This document shows, in pieces, positions 10,856 to 21,923 of a DNA stretch of 40,402 nt. Source of the DNA: Chara braunii (Eukaryota; Streptophyta; Charophyceae; Charales; Characeae); the NCBI GenBank assembly GCA_003427395.1, contig BFEA01000005.1:3134528-3174929 (forward strand), read 5' to 3'. A program made the translations under genes and the position numbers. The notes under the pieces are model-generated. The model was not told the origin of the DNA and ran no database searches. It was given only the letters and a program-made list of their open reading frames with translations. The number at the start of each line of letters is the position of its first letter. Position 1 is the first letter of the stretch.

Positions 10856-11290
10856 AAGGCTGGTTCGCATGACCGATCCGATGGCCTCTTTTTAGCTAGG
10901 ACCAAATGTCACGACCAACCCGTCGGCCCCTTCCAATTATCGATTCCACTTTCCCAATCTCTTTTTGCAAGGCCGATTCTTATGACCGACCCGTCGGTCA
11001 TTTCCAATCAACAACTTGTCTTTTCCAAACTATCCCCAAGGCTGATTCTTATGAGCGACGCAACGACCTTTCCCAATCAAAAGCCCCTTCTTTTCCAGTC
11101 TCCTTTCAAGGCTGATTTTTACGATCGACCCATCGACCTCTTCCAATCCACAATCCAAGGCTGATTCTTATGACCGACCCGACGACCTCTTCCAATACAC
11201 GATCCATCTCTTCCAATTTCTCCCCAAGGCTGATTCTTAGGACCGACCTGACGACCTTTTCCAATCCATAACTCAATTTATCAAAACTTA
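10856..11290. repeat. ~69 bp tandem repeat array
   Basis: AAGGCTGATTCTTATGACCG and variants begin at 10856, 10969, 11038, 11108, 11157 and 11226. Steps are 113, 69, 70, 49 and 69. Each unit continues with GACGACCTCTTCCAATC-like sequence. Copies are well diverged, and one is shortened by about 20 bp. Frames across it are open because 69 is a multiple of three. Confidence 0.85.
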
Positions 11291-11342
11291 GTCTCATTCA
11301 GTCTTTATCCGACAATCATGCAAGGGGACCCCAGTGCCAATT

Positions 11343-11480
11343 TTCAGGGGCCACTTTGCTGTTTCAAGTCGAACAACCATTTCAGGGGTCATTCTTTGCT
11401 ATGTCCAGTCGATTAACCTTTTTGGGGGTTATTCTTTGTTATTTCACGTCGAACGACCTTTTCAGGGGTCACTCCCTTTA
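11343..11480. repeat. ~40 bp tandem repeat, 3-4 copies
   Basis: TCAGGGGTCATTCTTTGCTA-like units begin near 11344, 11382, 11422 and 11462 and share a GTCGAACGACC word. The array follows the 69 bp array by only about 50 bp and also carries a CGACC word, so the two arrays may have a common origin. Confidence 0.75.
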
Positions 11481-12353
11481 GGTTGTCAGTGCCCAAGGGG
11501 GTGGGCCTTGAGGACACAAATCCCATTTTTCACTACGGGGGTTAGAAGGTGACTATCTTATGCAATTTTCTGTGTAATTTCTTTCATCACATCTTATCAA
11601 GAGTTGCCGCCACAATCAACCCTGAGCACACCAGGCTTAGCGTCTAGCGCTTGGGTAGAGGCTTGCATCCTCAAGTAGCGCTAGCCCGCCGACTGTTCAA
11701 TCGTAGACAAGAACATGAGACTCGTCCTGTTTTCACTCTCTCAGACCTCTCAGACTGTTTTCATTCCTGACTTGGTATGACATAGTTGGATTAGGCTCCC
11801 AGGGGAGGGGGATTCACAAGCCCCTTTACCTATAGGCTCCCTAACCTCTCTCAGAACCTTGCCACAATTCATTCACCCGAGAACCAACATTTCATTTGAA
11901 TGAGATGTTTGCAATAGTTATAAAACAAAATTAGTCCCCCAAAGTCTCATTGAGGCTGCTCCCCCCGGTCCTCATCCCAAAGTCTCGGCTAGTACTGTTT
12001 TTCACTGAACATCTCAAAATAGCTTGCGCAAGAGGTAGCAATTACGATTGTCATCAAGCCGCCTCGTCCTGTCAAAACATGAAAGATTGGGCATAACCAG
12101 ACCATACCCAAAAAGCGACCTCTATGACCAATTCACCATCTTTTATTCCACATACAACCTATATACACAGTTTCTCTTGACATGGCTCAACTTTTCCCAT
12201 TGACCCCTAGTTTCTTGGCCTCTTCAGGTTCTTTGATTGCGAGAGCGCATCCCAGTCTAACCTATGAGCAAAAATCTATTTTTTTTCTTTCTGTGGACAT
12301 CTAAAGTGTTCCCTTATCGTAGAAAGCCAACACCGTGACTGACTTGCCCCTCC
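11481..12353. other. Gene-free stretch
   Basis: No open frame of note, no repeat structure and no RNA gene recognised. Confidence 0.4.
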
Positions 12354-12896
12354 TCATTTTCCTTCTGACCTTGATGATCCAGGTATTACACTAACCCATT
12401 GATCAAACCACTGACTGCATGACTGCCCTAATTCCTCATCCCACTCTCTGGTGTTTTCCTTAGAGGTATCAAACTCGGATCCTTCTTCCCTCTCAGGTTC
12501 GACTACTTCCTCCGTCTCTTCCTCACTACCGATATCGATAGCTTGGCGAGGATGTCCCCAAACCTTTCGTTTTCCCCTCTTCTTGTCCTCGACCATCCCT
12601 TCCCTCACAACCTCTTGTCCTCACGTTGCATTGCTCATCATGGTCCCCTTTTATGGTTTTTCTTCCTCCTTGTTGGTGAGGTCCTGTCATGTTTCCTGTT
12701 TCCTTCCACTTTTTTCTCTTGGGCTTACTTCCTCTCTTTCACCGTCAACCTCAAACCAAGTGTTTCTCAACTCACCCTCTCGGACACATCGTACCAAAGA
12801 CCTTTCTCTCCCTCCGTTTATATGTGGGCCCAAAATCGTGATCCATGACCAACCTCCTCCCCCGGTTGCTTGGAGCGCCCCTTGTGACTGACCCAC
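12354..12896 (-). pseudogene. Acidic/polar reading frame downstream of the zinc-knuckle ORF
   Basis: Two open segments in one minus-strand frame, 12896-12687 and 12608-12354, are separated by a stop and a short gap. The first is Gly/Arg/Glu-rich. The second is strongly acidic, with runs such as GSEEETEEVVEPEREEG. The track of open codons continues the direction of the CCHC frame at 13063-13560 but in another phase. It may be the C-terminal, charged part of a decayed gag-like protein. No domain is recognised and the link to the upstream frame is inference. Confidence 0.3.
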
Positions 12897-13062
12897 CTCT
12901 CTCTTCGGTACGTTAACCCAACAACCGTCATTCTCGGCTGCCCCTTTTTCTAAGTCGTTTAGTTGTTCCTATCATTCCTTCTATCTTTAAGATGGAGTCG
13001 CCCCCATGTTGGCTTCCCCCAAGTGGGCTCTCAGCAAAGCTCGCTTACTTCCTCCATCTCCA

Positions 13063-13560
13063 TTACTGAAAAAAATCTAGGTTGTTTAATGTCGCTATAA
13101 CGTGTCTCAGTCCCCCACGCGAACTCCAGTCAACCCTCTCTCTGTTAGGACCCAGGATCCGTCCCGTGAGGGTCCTAGAACACCGCCTCCTTATGATGTC
13201 ATGATTAAGCTTCGGGCAAAGCCTAGCGAAGTGTCCCAACATAGTACAATATTGACATGATTCCTTAGTGTGATCCCTTCGATTGGCCCGACTCTCGAGT
13301 TTCGAAACGAGAGTTTCTTGGGGTGCCAATGCAGGTCGGGATACCTGGGCTTGCACCACCATAAGGGTGTCTCCTACCCTTTCCGTTTGGCTGTTTACTC
13401 CTTTTTCCTGCCAACACAACTCCTTCAATCCTCGTTTCGCTTTATCTTTAGTTGTCGCTAGGTCCTCATATCCTTCATTGTTCCTCTGACGACTCTCTGT
13501 TCTGACACTCCTTTCTTGGTCGAGCCAGACTGTCAGTCTCTCTCTTAGACTCCGTAGTTA
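13063..13560 (-). pseudogene. Gag-like fragment with CCHC zinc knuckle
   Basis: The minus-strand frame opens after a stop near 13560. It contains a charged, probably coiled-coil N-terminal half rich in Arg, Glu, Gln and Lys, followed by CQYCTMLGHFARLCP at 13257-13213. This is an exact CX2CX4HX4C zinc knuckle, the nucleic-acid-binding motif of retroelement Gag nucleocapsids and some host RNA-binding proteins. A basic stretch follows the knuckle. There is no clear ATG start, the frame ends soon after the knuckle, and no protease or polymerase lies downstream on this strand. The simplest reading is a truncated gag; a host CCHC protein remnant is the alternative. Confidence 0.55.
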
Positions 13561-13807
13561 ACTATAATTCTCGTTTGTCAAAGATTGTCCCCCTGTCTAT
13601 TGACCCATTCCACGGTCCGCTCCTAGCTCCCTTACTTCCTCTGCTGTCCCTACCTCAAGGGGTCAGACTATTCTTTTTACTCTCGCGTGTCTGCTCGTTT
13701 CCCATCCACTGAGTTTTCGAGTCATGTGCTCTCTTCGCGTCTCACCTCGTCATCCATCCTCTTGTAGCTTATTGTCATCCTCAGTCTCGAAGTCCTTTAT
13801 CATTTCT

Positions 13808-14146
13808 TCAATTACACCAACCTTGTAACCTGCTACCATATGCTCCACTTCTAAGTCTTTGTAGGGTATCCACTACGTTTCTTTTCTTCGTCAATCCACC
13901 CCCCAAAATTTGCAACTCTTCTATATTACCAACTATGACTGACCTCATTCCTTGAGATCTTGCAGGCCTTCTTTCGCTATGGCTCATTCTCCCCAAAATC
14001 CCCCTCGCATTGTCTTTGGGCCCCTCGTTGTTGAACCTTTGGCCAATATTTATCCTCCCGTCTTGATCCTTTGGAGTTTGACCATCTATGTTGTATGTTT
14101 GGTCACGTTCATTTCTTTGACCCTTTCCATTGTTTATGATGTCCAT
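13808..14146 (-). pseudogene. Polar Asn/Gln/Arg-rich ORF, unrecognised
   Basis: A 112-codon frame starting with ATG at 14146. It is rich in Asn, Gln, Asp and Arg in its first half and has a short more hydrophobic stretch, SVIVGNIEELQILGGGL, in the middle. It lies between the module array (14390-18855) and the CCHC frame (13063-13560) on the same strand. It could be the disordered linker of the same decayed protein, but no homology is recognised. Confidence 0.25.
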
Positions 14147-14389
14147 AACGTATCAAACCTGCATGCCATAAAATCGAAAGGAGGAGAAACTTACTTCAGT
14201 CTCTAGCCCCCCCATAGTTTTCCTACTGCTACCAACTCCGAAAACATTTTCATCTTCAAAATTCAGCTTACTCTCTTCCTCGCCAGAGGGGTTCTCCTGC
14301 TTTCAATTCCCATCTTGTGGCCATGCCATTTTTCGAAGGTTAAACTATCGATCAACGAGCATGCTAGAGTTCTTGCAGGCGATACTTGC

Positions 14390-15063
14390 AATGTCGTTGA
14401 TAAGTACCTCCACCTAATGAAGGTCGGGGCTATCATCATGTCCTGCTCTCTATTAGGTAAACCCCTCGCATGACTCAACTCGTTGTGTTGCGACCCTCTC
14501 TTGATCCATGCAAAATATTTGCCCAACAATGTCGTTGTGCCCCGTTACGTAGCTTAATACTATTACACCTTCCAACCCTCGGGTTGCATAAACAATTCCG
14601 CCATTTCGATTATATAACCCTCCCCGATTTCCACCTCTCATGGGTTCGTACTCTGCGTGCTTCATCCTTGGTCTGGAGAATACTAGTGAGACCAAGTCTT
14701 CTCCTTCTCCTTTGGTCACGCTGACCCCCTGAAGAACAATTGTTACACTTTGGCTCGGGTGACCCTGCAGGATAGGCAAAAGGAGAAGCTTGCCACCTCA
14801 TTACACATCTTGTCTAGGAACACATATCAGTTGCAAGGTGATCCTAACATGGTTCAAAACTGCTGCTTACTCATGAACATCTTGACCCCCTGTCCAACCG
14901 GGTCTTCTGACACTCCTGTGCACCTTAGGGTTCCCCCTACCTTGCATATCTCCTTGTTTTCTTCTTGCCTTGTGGCTTCGACGGTCTTTCCTACGACCGA
15001 CACATGTAGGAAGGACAAGTAGAATCTCATTTCCCCCACCTCGGGTTCTTGTACGCCTTCCAA
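14390..15063 (-). pseudogene. Module copy 5 (degenerate, doubtful) of the tandem array
   Basis: The minus-strand frame at 15063-14854 contains a stretch (MRFYLSFLHVSVV ... KVGGTLRCTGVSED) that aligns loosely with the YLIVKLGW ... RVLAKGSLYLSKEG region of the copy at 16286-17057. Its position, about 955 bp after the equivalent motif of copy 4, fits the 860-940 bp spacing of the better copies. A possible C-terminal piece (around RWRYLSTTLQV and SLIDSLTFE, in the frame covering 14529-14263) lies in another phase. Frameshifts and the extra length make this the weakest member. Confidence 0.3.
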
Positions 15064-15449
15064 GCCCGGTTTCCTGCCAGCTGGTACCTCCTTTCGACCT
15101 CATCGGAGTCCTTCATTATGTTGTGACCTCTGTAGAGTACGTACCCTTTTCAGACTCTAGGTGGTCGATGGGATGCCATTCTAGGGGTTCCTGGAACCAA
15201 CCGTAACGAAAAGCCCCCCACCTTTTTAGGCTCCCTGATCTTACTTGGTTTATCGATCCTATCTTTACCCGACCATCCAGCCTTTCTCGATGAGCGTTTA
15301 CCCTTTTTTACCCAGTAATATGCAGTGTAATGTTCCTACTAGACAACCTTTTCGTGATTCTCACACCTACTCCTCGGGTCCTGCTTGTTCTGCGTGTTCC
15401 TTGAATAATTGAGCCACCCTTGGTAAGTAGTTTCCCCCCATCGCAATTT

Positions 15450-16000
15450 ACCTTAGGATCACTAGTTTGTATTCCGAATAGGCCAGCCGTGGCGTCCCAA
15501 ACACCAGAATGTCGATAAGCTCAAGCAACTCCCAAACCTTATTCCCCCAGAACGGCCCGTGTTCTACTGACACGTCGTAGAAAATCCCAATTGTTTGGGG
15601 TTGAAAGTGGTGTACCTACACTACGAACGCATTTACCGGGTCCCTGGCCCTCGAGAGGCTTCCGAAGATAAGATGTATCATGAATCGGGGCACCTGACAT
15701 CGTAGTCGGGGTGTCGGGGCCTTAAAATCCCGCCAACCTCCTACTTCCACTCTGGTTCTTAGCCCTACACTCCTTCTCCTGCAGATCTCTTGACCTATTC
15801 TCGCCAATCCCGAAGCAGCCCTTCGAAAAATCGGCGATAACCCATGCCCCTGAGCCATCCCGATCCTCTAACAAGTGTCACCCGATTTCAGGTAGGTACA
15901 AGGTCCCGGTTACCCTTAAACCAGTATACATATCATCCCCAGGTCCTCGATGAAACCCCATACCGCTCCATAAGCATTCCACTATCATGAAGGCGTTGTT
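15450..16000 (-). pseudogene. Module copy 4 of the tandem array (frameshifted)
   Basis: Translation of the minus strand from about 16000 gives NNAFMIVECLWSGMGFHR, then LRVTGTLYLPEIG. This aligns with GDAFLLIE and TVEARGWIYLSQDG of copy 1 and with RVLAKGSLYLSKEG of copy 3. After stops and a phase change, a second segment, FYDVSVEHGPFWGNKVWELL, aligns with the YYRAFLEMRPFDEELGYKVL segment of copy 3. So both halves of the module are present in order, but the frame is broken at least twice. Function unknown. The spacing to copy 3 (about 910 bp between equivalent motifs) matches the array. Confidence 0.5.
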
Positions 16001-16285
16001 TCTTCCCAAGGTTATGGCCCACCTACGTCAATCCCTCAAATCTCATAGCTTGCAGGAAGTGACACTTCCCACCCATTGCCGCGCTCCATAGGCAAGTGAG
16101 GGTATGTAGGCTGTCGTGGTGTCTGGGCACGTCTTGCCACCATTGTCGACCGATGAGCTCCTGCGTTGCCCAAAAAAAAATGAATATAGCCTGACTTCCT
16201 TTATGCATCAAATGTCTGATTACCACCTTCCTTCCTTCAGTTCTTCATTCTTCTTCCCTGACTCCTACCATTATCCTCCCTTTGT

Positions 16286-17057
16286 TCATCCCTCTTGGAT
16301 AGTCCTTTCTTCTGGTAACTCGAACAACCAATATACGCCGTCTATGTAGGTTGGTCCGCGGTCCACTTCCCGCGTAACGACGTCCCACATTACTTTGTCA
16401 TTGATTAGCGGAATTCTTGGTCTCGTCGTCATTGCTGCTCGCAATATGCTTAATACTTTGTATCCCAGTTCTTCATCAAACGGTCTCATTTCTAAAAAGG
16501 CCCGGTAGTATTCCCGGTACGTCATGGCCCCCTCGAAGTCTAGACTGGCTAGTGCTGCTACCGCCTGTCTGACGCAATCCGCGCCACCCATCTGCTGTAA
16601 CAAAGAAAATGGGTACGTTTTCACTTGGCAGGGTGAAGGTACCTGCCATAGCGATTCTTACTTTTGTCGTTACTTCATCCAATCCGGGTTCTGCAAACGC
16701 AAACCCCTCTCGCCACGTTAGCTGCCATGCTCCTTCGAATATGTACTGGGGGTCATCCCCAGACATCAACGTGATCCCAAAGGTACACCATCCTTCCTTC
16801 GATAGGTACAATGATCCCTTGGCAAGGACACGCCCCTGGAGATCCAGATTCCAGCCCCCAAGTTCTCTCCTCGCTTGCCATCCTAATTTCACTATCAAAT
16901 ATACTGTATCCTCCACAAGCTCTATACCTACCCAGTCCATTATCGGGTTACTCACCACACTCCTTATTGACATGCTTATTTCCATCCTGCCATCCGTTTT
17001 GTGTGGTGGCAAGATCCCAAGTGGCATGTCTTCCCAGAGCGTCCGTCTTCGAGCCAT
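16286..17057 (-). pseudogene. Module copy 3 of the tandem array (one frameshift)
   Basis: This is the best preserved copy. An ATG at 17057 opens a frame carrying DWVGIELVEDTVYLIVKLGW, RVLAKGSLYLSKEGWCTFG and AWQLTWREGFAFAEPGLDE. Near 16620 the matching sequence moves to another phase, continuing with YPFSLLQQMGG, FEGAMTYREYYRAFLEMRPF, ELGYKVLSILRAAM, and VTREVDRGPTYIDGVYWLFE to 16286. Total length is about 255 residues. The conserved parts suggest an N-terminal beta-rich half and a C-terminal helical half. I recognise no family. One frameshift could be a sequencing error, so a real gene is possible. Confidence 0.5.
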
Positions 17058-17256
17058 CGTGCGACGTCTTCCTGTTTTCGCTTGCGGTCAGCAATTGTAC
17101 CCATAAAATTTTGTGCGCCTTTGTCTTAGTCGTCCTTAATTTACACAACCAGTTTCTCATAATGTACATCCATCCCCCACCTTACTTCTAGTCAATACAT
17201 GCTTTGATTCTCTACTTGTCTCCTTGGCGCCCTACCTGCTCGAGCCCTAGTTTCCT

Positions 17257-17913
17257 TTAGTCAAACCATAAGACTTCAAATAACAGGAACACATCTCCTA
17301 CATAAGAGGGGGTCGTTGCCACCTCGCGACTAAGTATAGCATCTCTTGTTTTGTAACCCACCTCGGTCCGACCGTCCCTGACTGCTCTTAAGATGGTGAG
17401 GACCTCTTGAGCCCTGTTGTCGTAGAAAGACCCTTCTTCCAATGAGATTTTGTAGAACTTGTCAGATAGCCATGAAAATTTGAGATGTATCTCGTCCAGG
17501 GATTCCGCTGGTCTGTAAATATGTTCACAACCTCCGAACCAATCTGCCACGAAACGCAGCACCCAGACCTGGGCTGACTGACACGACAACGTGAATTCCT
17601 CCCATCCTCCCATTACGACCCTGTCATCCCATCCTTCGTTGGCGAAATTCTCTGCCTCATTTCGAGTCCATTGTTCTGCTTCTCATAAGATCCACATCGG
17701 GTCTTGCCCGGATGCTAACGTTGTGCAGAACAGGTCTTGTGACAAGCAGATCGTTCCGAGGGACTCCATATTCCCTTCAGCTATCTCGTCCCATCCTTCC
17801 CCTTCCCTTACCGGGTTCCATATTCGTTATACCCATAGATACGAGAGCTCTCGAGCAATCTCCAACCCAACCCAATCACATATAGTTCCTCTCCATTCGT
17901 TCCTTGATGGCAT
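17257..17913 (-). pseudogene. Module copy 2 of the tandem array (two in-frame stops)
   Basis: A single frame runs from an ATG at 17913 to 17257, interrupted by TAA at 17827-17829 and TGA at 17683-17685. Segments CDWVGLEIARELSYLWV, LGTICLSQDL, DKFYKISLEEGSF, AQEVLTILRAV and SYVGDVFLLFEV match the corresponding parts of copy 3 in the same order and at similar spacing. Because the frame is otherwise kept, the stops look like recent point changes. Readthrough or unusual decoding cannot be excluded from sequence alone, but copy 1 shows stops at different places, which favours decay. Confidence 0.5.
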
Positions 17914-18051
17914 GAACATTTATACTCCCCCTCTGAGTTGTCTTGGTCTCCATCCCCTAAACATGCGGTCATTCCGACGTTATTCTCTACCCCTTTTTCT
18001 ACCTGCACAGCGCCAACCACCCATTTCACCCATGCTTGTGAACCCCACTTT

Positions 18052-18855
18052 TCATAAGTCTTTGTCCTCTATCTCGTCTTCCTCTTCCTCTTCGATGAAG
18101 TCATCCTCCTCTTCGTGAAATAACTCCCCTAGCCCATCCAGGAAAGTTTCTCCTATTGCCACATTCTTGTAAATTATTTTCCAATGCGTGGGGATTGGGA
18201 CATACGCATCATCCATGCTAAGGCAATTCAACATCTCAACAATTTCCTTTGCCCATTTTTCTTCGAAGGGTTTCATTTTCACTGATAGTCAGAAGAAGTC
18301 CTGCCTGACGCATTGGTATAGTTCGAGGTTTGTCATGGATTGACATATCTGAACTAGCCTGCTCCGGGTCTCGAAGACAATATTTACCAGGAACGGGGGC
18401 AGCAAATACCTCATCGTGCTAAGTGTTCGTCTCATGTTTTCTCTATCCCCGAGTTCCACCTACACGTCTATCTCGTCCAATTCCATCTCTGCTCGCTGAC
18501 AAGCTGCCCACATTACTTCCCGTTTCGTCTGTCTAAACCGTTTGTGTGAGACTATCCCCAGTGCCAAGTCAACAACCATAGCATTCCTCCCATCCTGGGA
18601 TAGATAAATCCATCCTCGAGCCTCCACTGTCCCTCGAAATTCCATATCAATCAAGCTTGGCATCAGCCGCGTCAAACTGACATTGCTCTCTATTAAGAGG
18701 AAAGCATCCCCCTTGTCCAACATTACTGTCTGATAGGCCGGTTCTAGGTCGGTCGATGTTCCCTCTTCCGGGAGGACGACTGATACCCCACCCTTTACAT
18801 CTACCAACCTTTCTGGTCCACTGGAATAGATAGGTGACGATAGCCACTGCGTCAT
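18052..18855 (-). pseudogene. Module copy 1 of the tandem array (two in-frame stops, acidic tail)
   Basis: A single frame from an ATG at 18855 reaches 18052 with TAG at 18460-18462 and one TGA near 18290. It carries LDKGDAFLLIESNV, TVEARGWIYLSQDGRNAMVV, MKPFEEKWAKEIVEML and THWKIIYKNVAIGETFLDGL, which align with the YLIVK, GSLYLSKEG, MRPFDEELGYKVL and WDVVTREVDRGPTYIDG segments of copy 3. It ends with a strongly acidic tail, EEEDDFIEEEEEDEIEDKDL, not seen in the other copies. No known domain is recognised. The lowered frame integrity marks it as a pseudogene. Confidence 0.5.
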
Positions 18856-18899
18856 CTTGGTTCCAACACCCGATCCCTGTTTTCACAATCGAGCACCGA

Positions 18900-20107
18900 C
18901 CTCGTCCCTTAGGTCCGGTCAGTCTATATCCTGAATGAGAATTATTTCAAACCCACCATCAAGGTCTTGCATAATCTACCTTCCCATTCTCAACTCCTTT
19001 TTTCGTTGATACCTTCCATCGGCCCCCTTCACCCACGTTCTTCTTCTTGGTTCCATTCAAACTAACCTCTATCCTCCTCTTCATGATCTACACTCACTTG
19101 TGTGGGCTTAGATAGAATAAACTAGAATCATGGCCTCACCCAACGACTCATATCTCAATCAAGCTTTTTCCAGGGAGAGATTACAAAAAGAAAGAATGCA
19201 GGCAATCTCACATACAGACCGGTCATCTCCTCACCGACCTTTTACCTAGTGTGGTCTCTCCATTTTGCTTTCGGTGGGGCTTCCACCCCACTTCAAGCGC
19301 AGCTCAACCGTCGCGAGCGTGGTACCCAAACTCCGGCACAGGGTATCACCCCTCTCCGTTTGCCCAAAATACCCCGTCCCTTCTTGCCGCTCTTGCACGC
19401 CTCTGTCGATACCAGGAATCATCCCATATGACGCTAGTAGGAGTCAAGGCTCACAGTCCGGGCATTCACGTCCTTTGGACCATCTGGAAATCATATTTTC
19501 CCTACCGTACTTTGGGAAGCTACAGGTCGTCCCCAAGGCACCCCCATCGCTCCACGTGTGGTGGTCTTTCCCCCGCTAGCCGACAACAGTTGCCTCCTCC
19601 GAGGTGACTTTTCACATCCTACCAGGCAAGGTACCGAGTGACGCTCAGCCCTCCCTGGCGTGAATGCTACTGGCCAACCGGGTGAGACCAACTCCTGCCA
19701 TCAACTCGGGAGACCACCCTGCCGCACCTGAAACAAAGGACCAACTATGGGAAGCAACTTTTCGCAACCCTCCCCAGCAAGCTTAGACCTCCTTCCTTCC
19801 TTTCCGCAGGCAGGACGCTCAGTTTCCCTTCAAGCAGTCACAAGTGTCAAGTCGGACACACATAAACACATGCCTTTCCCTCGGTGCACCCGTCGCATCC
19901 TACCCATACCTTGCAATTTCTCTCTCAGAACACCCTATCCTTCCATACACAGTGTCTGGTTCCTTCTCGTGAGCATCTTCAAAGGTGAGCTAGTTTTCTT
20001 AGGAGTCTAGCAACTCCCTTCATTCCCCTTTCTCTTCCTTCATTTGTCGTTTCACTTCATTTGTCGTTTCATAGGGCACGATTGTTCCTTTTAGATAACC
20101 GTCGTGT
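18900..20107. other. Gene-free stretch with a 17 bp tandem duplication
   Basis: No gene recognised. CTTCATTTGTCGTTTCA occurs twice back to back at 20038-20054 and 20055-20071 without any difference. The rest is unique sequence with only short overlapping frames. Confidence 0.45.
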
Positions 20108-20413
20108 TCATGTGGGTTCCTTCAAGCAATTTGGAGTGTTAGTGCAAGGGACCCTCTGAGCCCGGAAGGAGTATACCAAAAGACACCCATCCGGTCGGAT
20201 CACTCCGCCGTGGGATTTTTTTTGGACCCCGGCCGGAACCGGAGCACCAACCGCCAGCCAGGTAGCCAGAGCCCTTCTTTCAAATAAAGAGGAAGGGTCC
20301 ACTTGCAACTTGCCACATGCCTCTTCCAGTCTGGCAAACACCAGCGCAGGAAGAAGGGGGTTTAGAGCCACTCCCCAAAAAGGAGCGAGGTAATCAAGTG
20401 TGTAGTCATGCAT
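20108..20413 (-). CDS. Unrecognised 101-residue ORF
   Basis: An ATG-started minus-strand frame (20413 to 20108) with protein-like composition: a hydrophobic first third (LAPFWGVALNPLLPALVFARL), then a mixed charged segment, then a more basic tail. No homology, signal peptide or motif is recognised, and there are no coding neighbours. It may be a chance frame or a single exon. Confidence 0.2.
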   Translation of the reverse strand: MHDYTLDYLAPFWGVALNPLLPALVFARLEEACGKLQVDPSSLFERRALATWLAVGAPVPAGVQKKSHGGVIRPDGCLLVYSFRAQRVPCTNTPNCLKEPT

Positions 20414-21923
20414 GTTAGACCTCCAAGTCTAGCCATGCCACGCGCCTAGCCACCCTCAAATCTGATTCTCGAAAGGGAAAGAGCAAGCCCAAGTCTTTAT
20501 TCCCTTCTCTTCGGTTATATACATGGTCATGCGTCGGACGCCCTCTTTCTCAACGGTAAGGGTCATTTTAACCCTCTGCGCGTTGCCTCCACCATTTTTG
20601 TAGGGCCCCACCCTGTTAGACTTTCGAGCCTGAGTCGACCCCTCTATGGGTCCCAGTTGGCTTCGCTCGGCCCATGCTCATGCTCAGGGCGGGGAGCCAT
20701 TCGTCTCAGGGTCACCCCCACCTAGTGCTTTGAGATGGATGGGGGTGGGCCAACGAGCGAGAGAGCTTTGACATTGGGGATGTAGCTCAACTTTTGCGCT
20801 ATGTGGGTAGCCTCGTTGATTCTTCACACGCGTACGTTTTTAGATACCTTTGTTATGTTCGCATGCAACTGCTCCTTCCAATACTCAAGCAGTCCAGGGG
20901 GTCCTTTGAAAACTTTTCTTCTTATATGTGTAGGCCAAGCGTCCTCCTTGGGCCACGCATCCATTCACTAAATGTGGAACCCTAGAGGTGTCATTGAGGT
21001 AGAGGGGTGCTCCTCGGCTTAGGCCCGTGGACTAAGTCACGTTGGCCCCTATTGCCTCCCTAGGGCGCCCTCGATTCCGTCCTCTAGCCGATTTATGTGC
21101 TGGCTTCCTCTATCTCGTGCATCATTCATGTTTCCCACATAATTTCTTGTAGCTTGCCTATCACCCCTTAGTCTTTTCGGGGTCTCGCCCACACTTTCAA
21201 TGACTCGGTGTTCATCTCGGTCACCCGCTGCTTTCGGATGCCTTCAAACATTCAGGCCGCCTTTCCTTTCACAAGTGGAACAACATCCACAATAGACTCA
21301 TCCATGGGGGGGGGAAGGTTACGTTCACAACCCGGTCATCTTCCGTCTCTTTTCGCCCTCGGCTTATCCGGGCCCTATCCCGCTCAAGGCATCCTAAGGT
21401 TCACCTGCACGCTCAATGCAATATAGACAAGCACAAACCCGTTCGGGGTCAACACATAATCCCTCCCGCATGCTTATTTTCTTTGTCCTTTGGTTCCTTC
21501 CTTCTTCATTTCTTTCCGTTGCCCAAACCATCCTCTTCGTTTTCATGTGCAGTCGGGGTGTTGGTCGAGTCCACTAAACTTACTTTCTTTCAACGAGTCT
21601 TTTAAAACTGTGGTCCTTGCCAATCTACAAGTCCTTATGAATCCTTCAATCCTTTGTGCTCACAAGTCTTTCCCAAATCTCAAGCACTTTTTCCTTCTTG
21701 GTGGCGGAGGGACCGGCAACCCTTCCCTTGCCCTCTCTTTCCACCAAGTGAGGCCAAAGTTCTTTCACTATTTGCCCCCTCGCAACGTGACAAGTGAGTG
21801 GGGAAGGGTTCGTCACATGCCAAAAGGAGAAGGGGGGGAGAAGGTTTAAGATTAGGCTTAGAGTATGGGAGGGGTAGGTGAGGGGAGTTGGCAAACAAGC
21901 GGGGGGAGAAGGGAGGGAGGGAG

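Noticed and set aside
16811-17191. Plus-strand frames of 126-165 codons over module copy 3
   Set aside because: They are antisense to the module, whose minus-strand motifs recur in other copies while the plus-strand frames do not.
20777-20880. tRNA-Ala-like start GGGGATGTAGCTCA with a TGTTCGCATGC word downstream
   Set aside because: Only the first 14 bases fit; no anticodon stem, no T-arm and no matching acceptor 3' strand. The B-box resemblance is weak, so neither a tRNA nor a tRNA-derived SINE can be supported.
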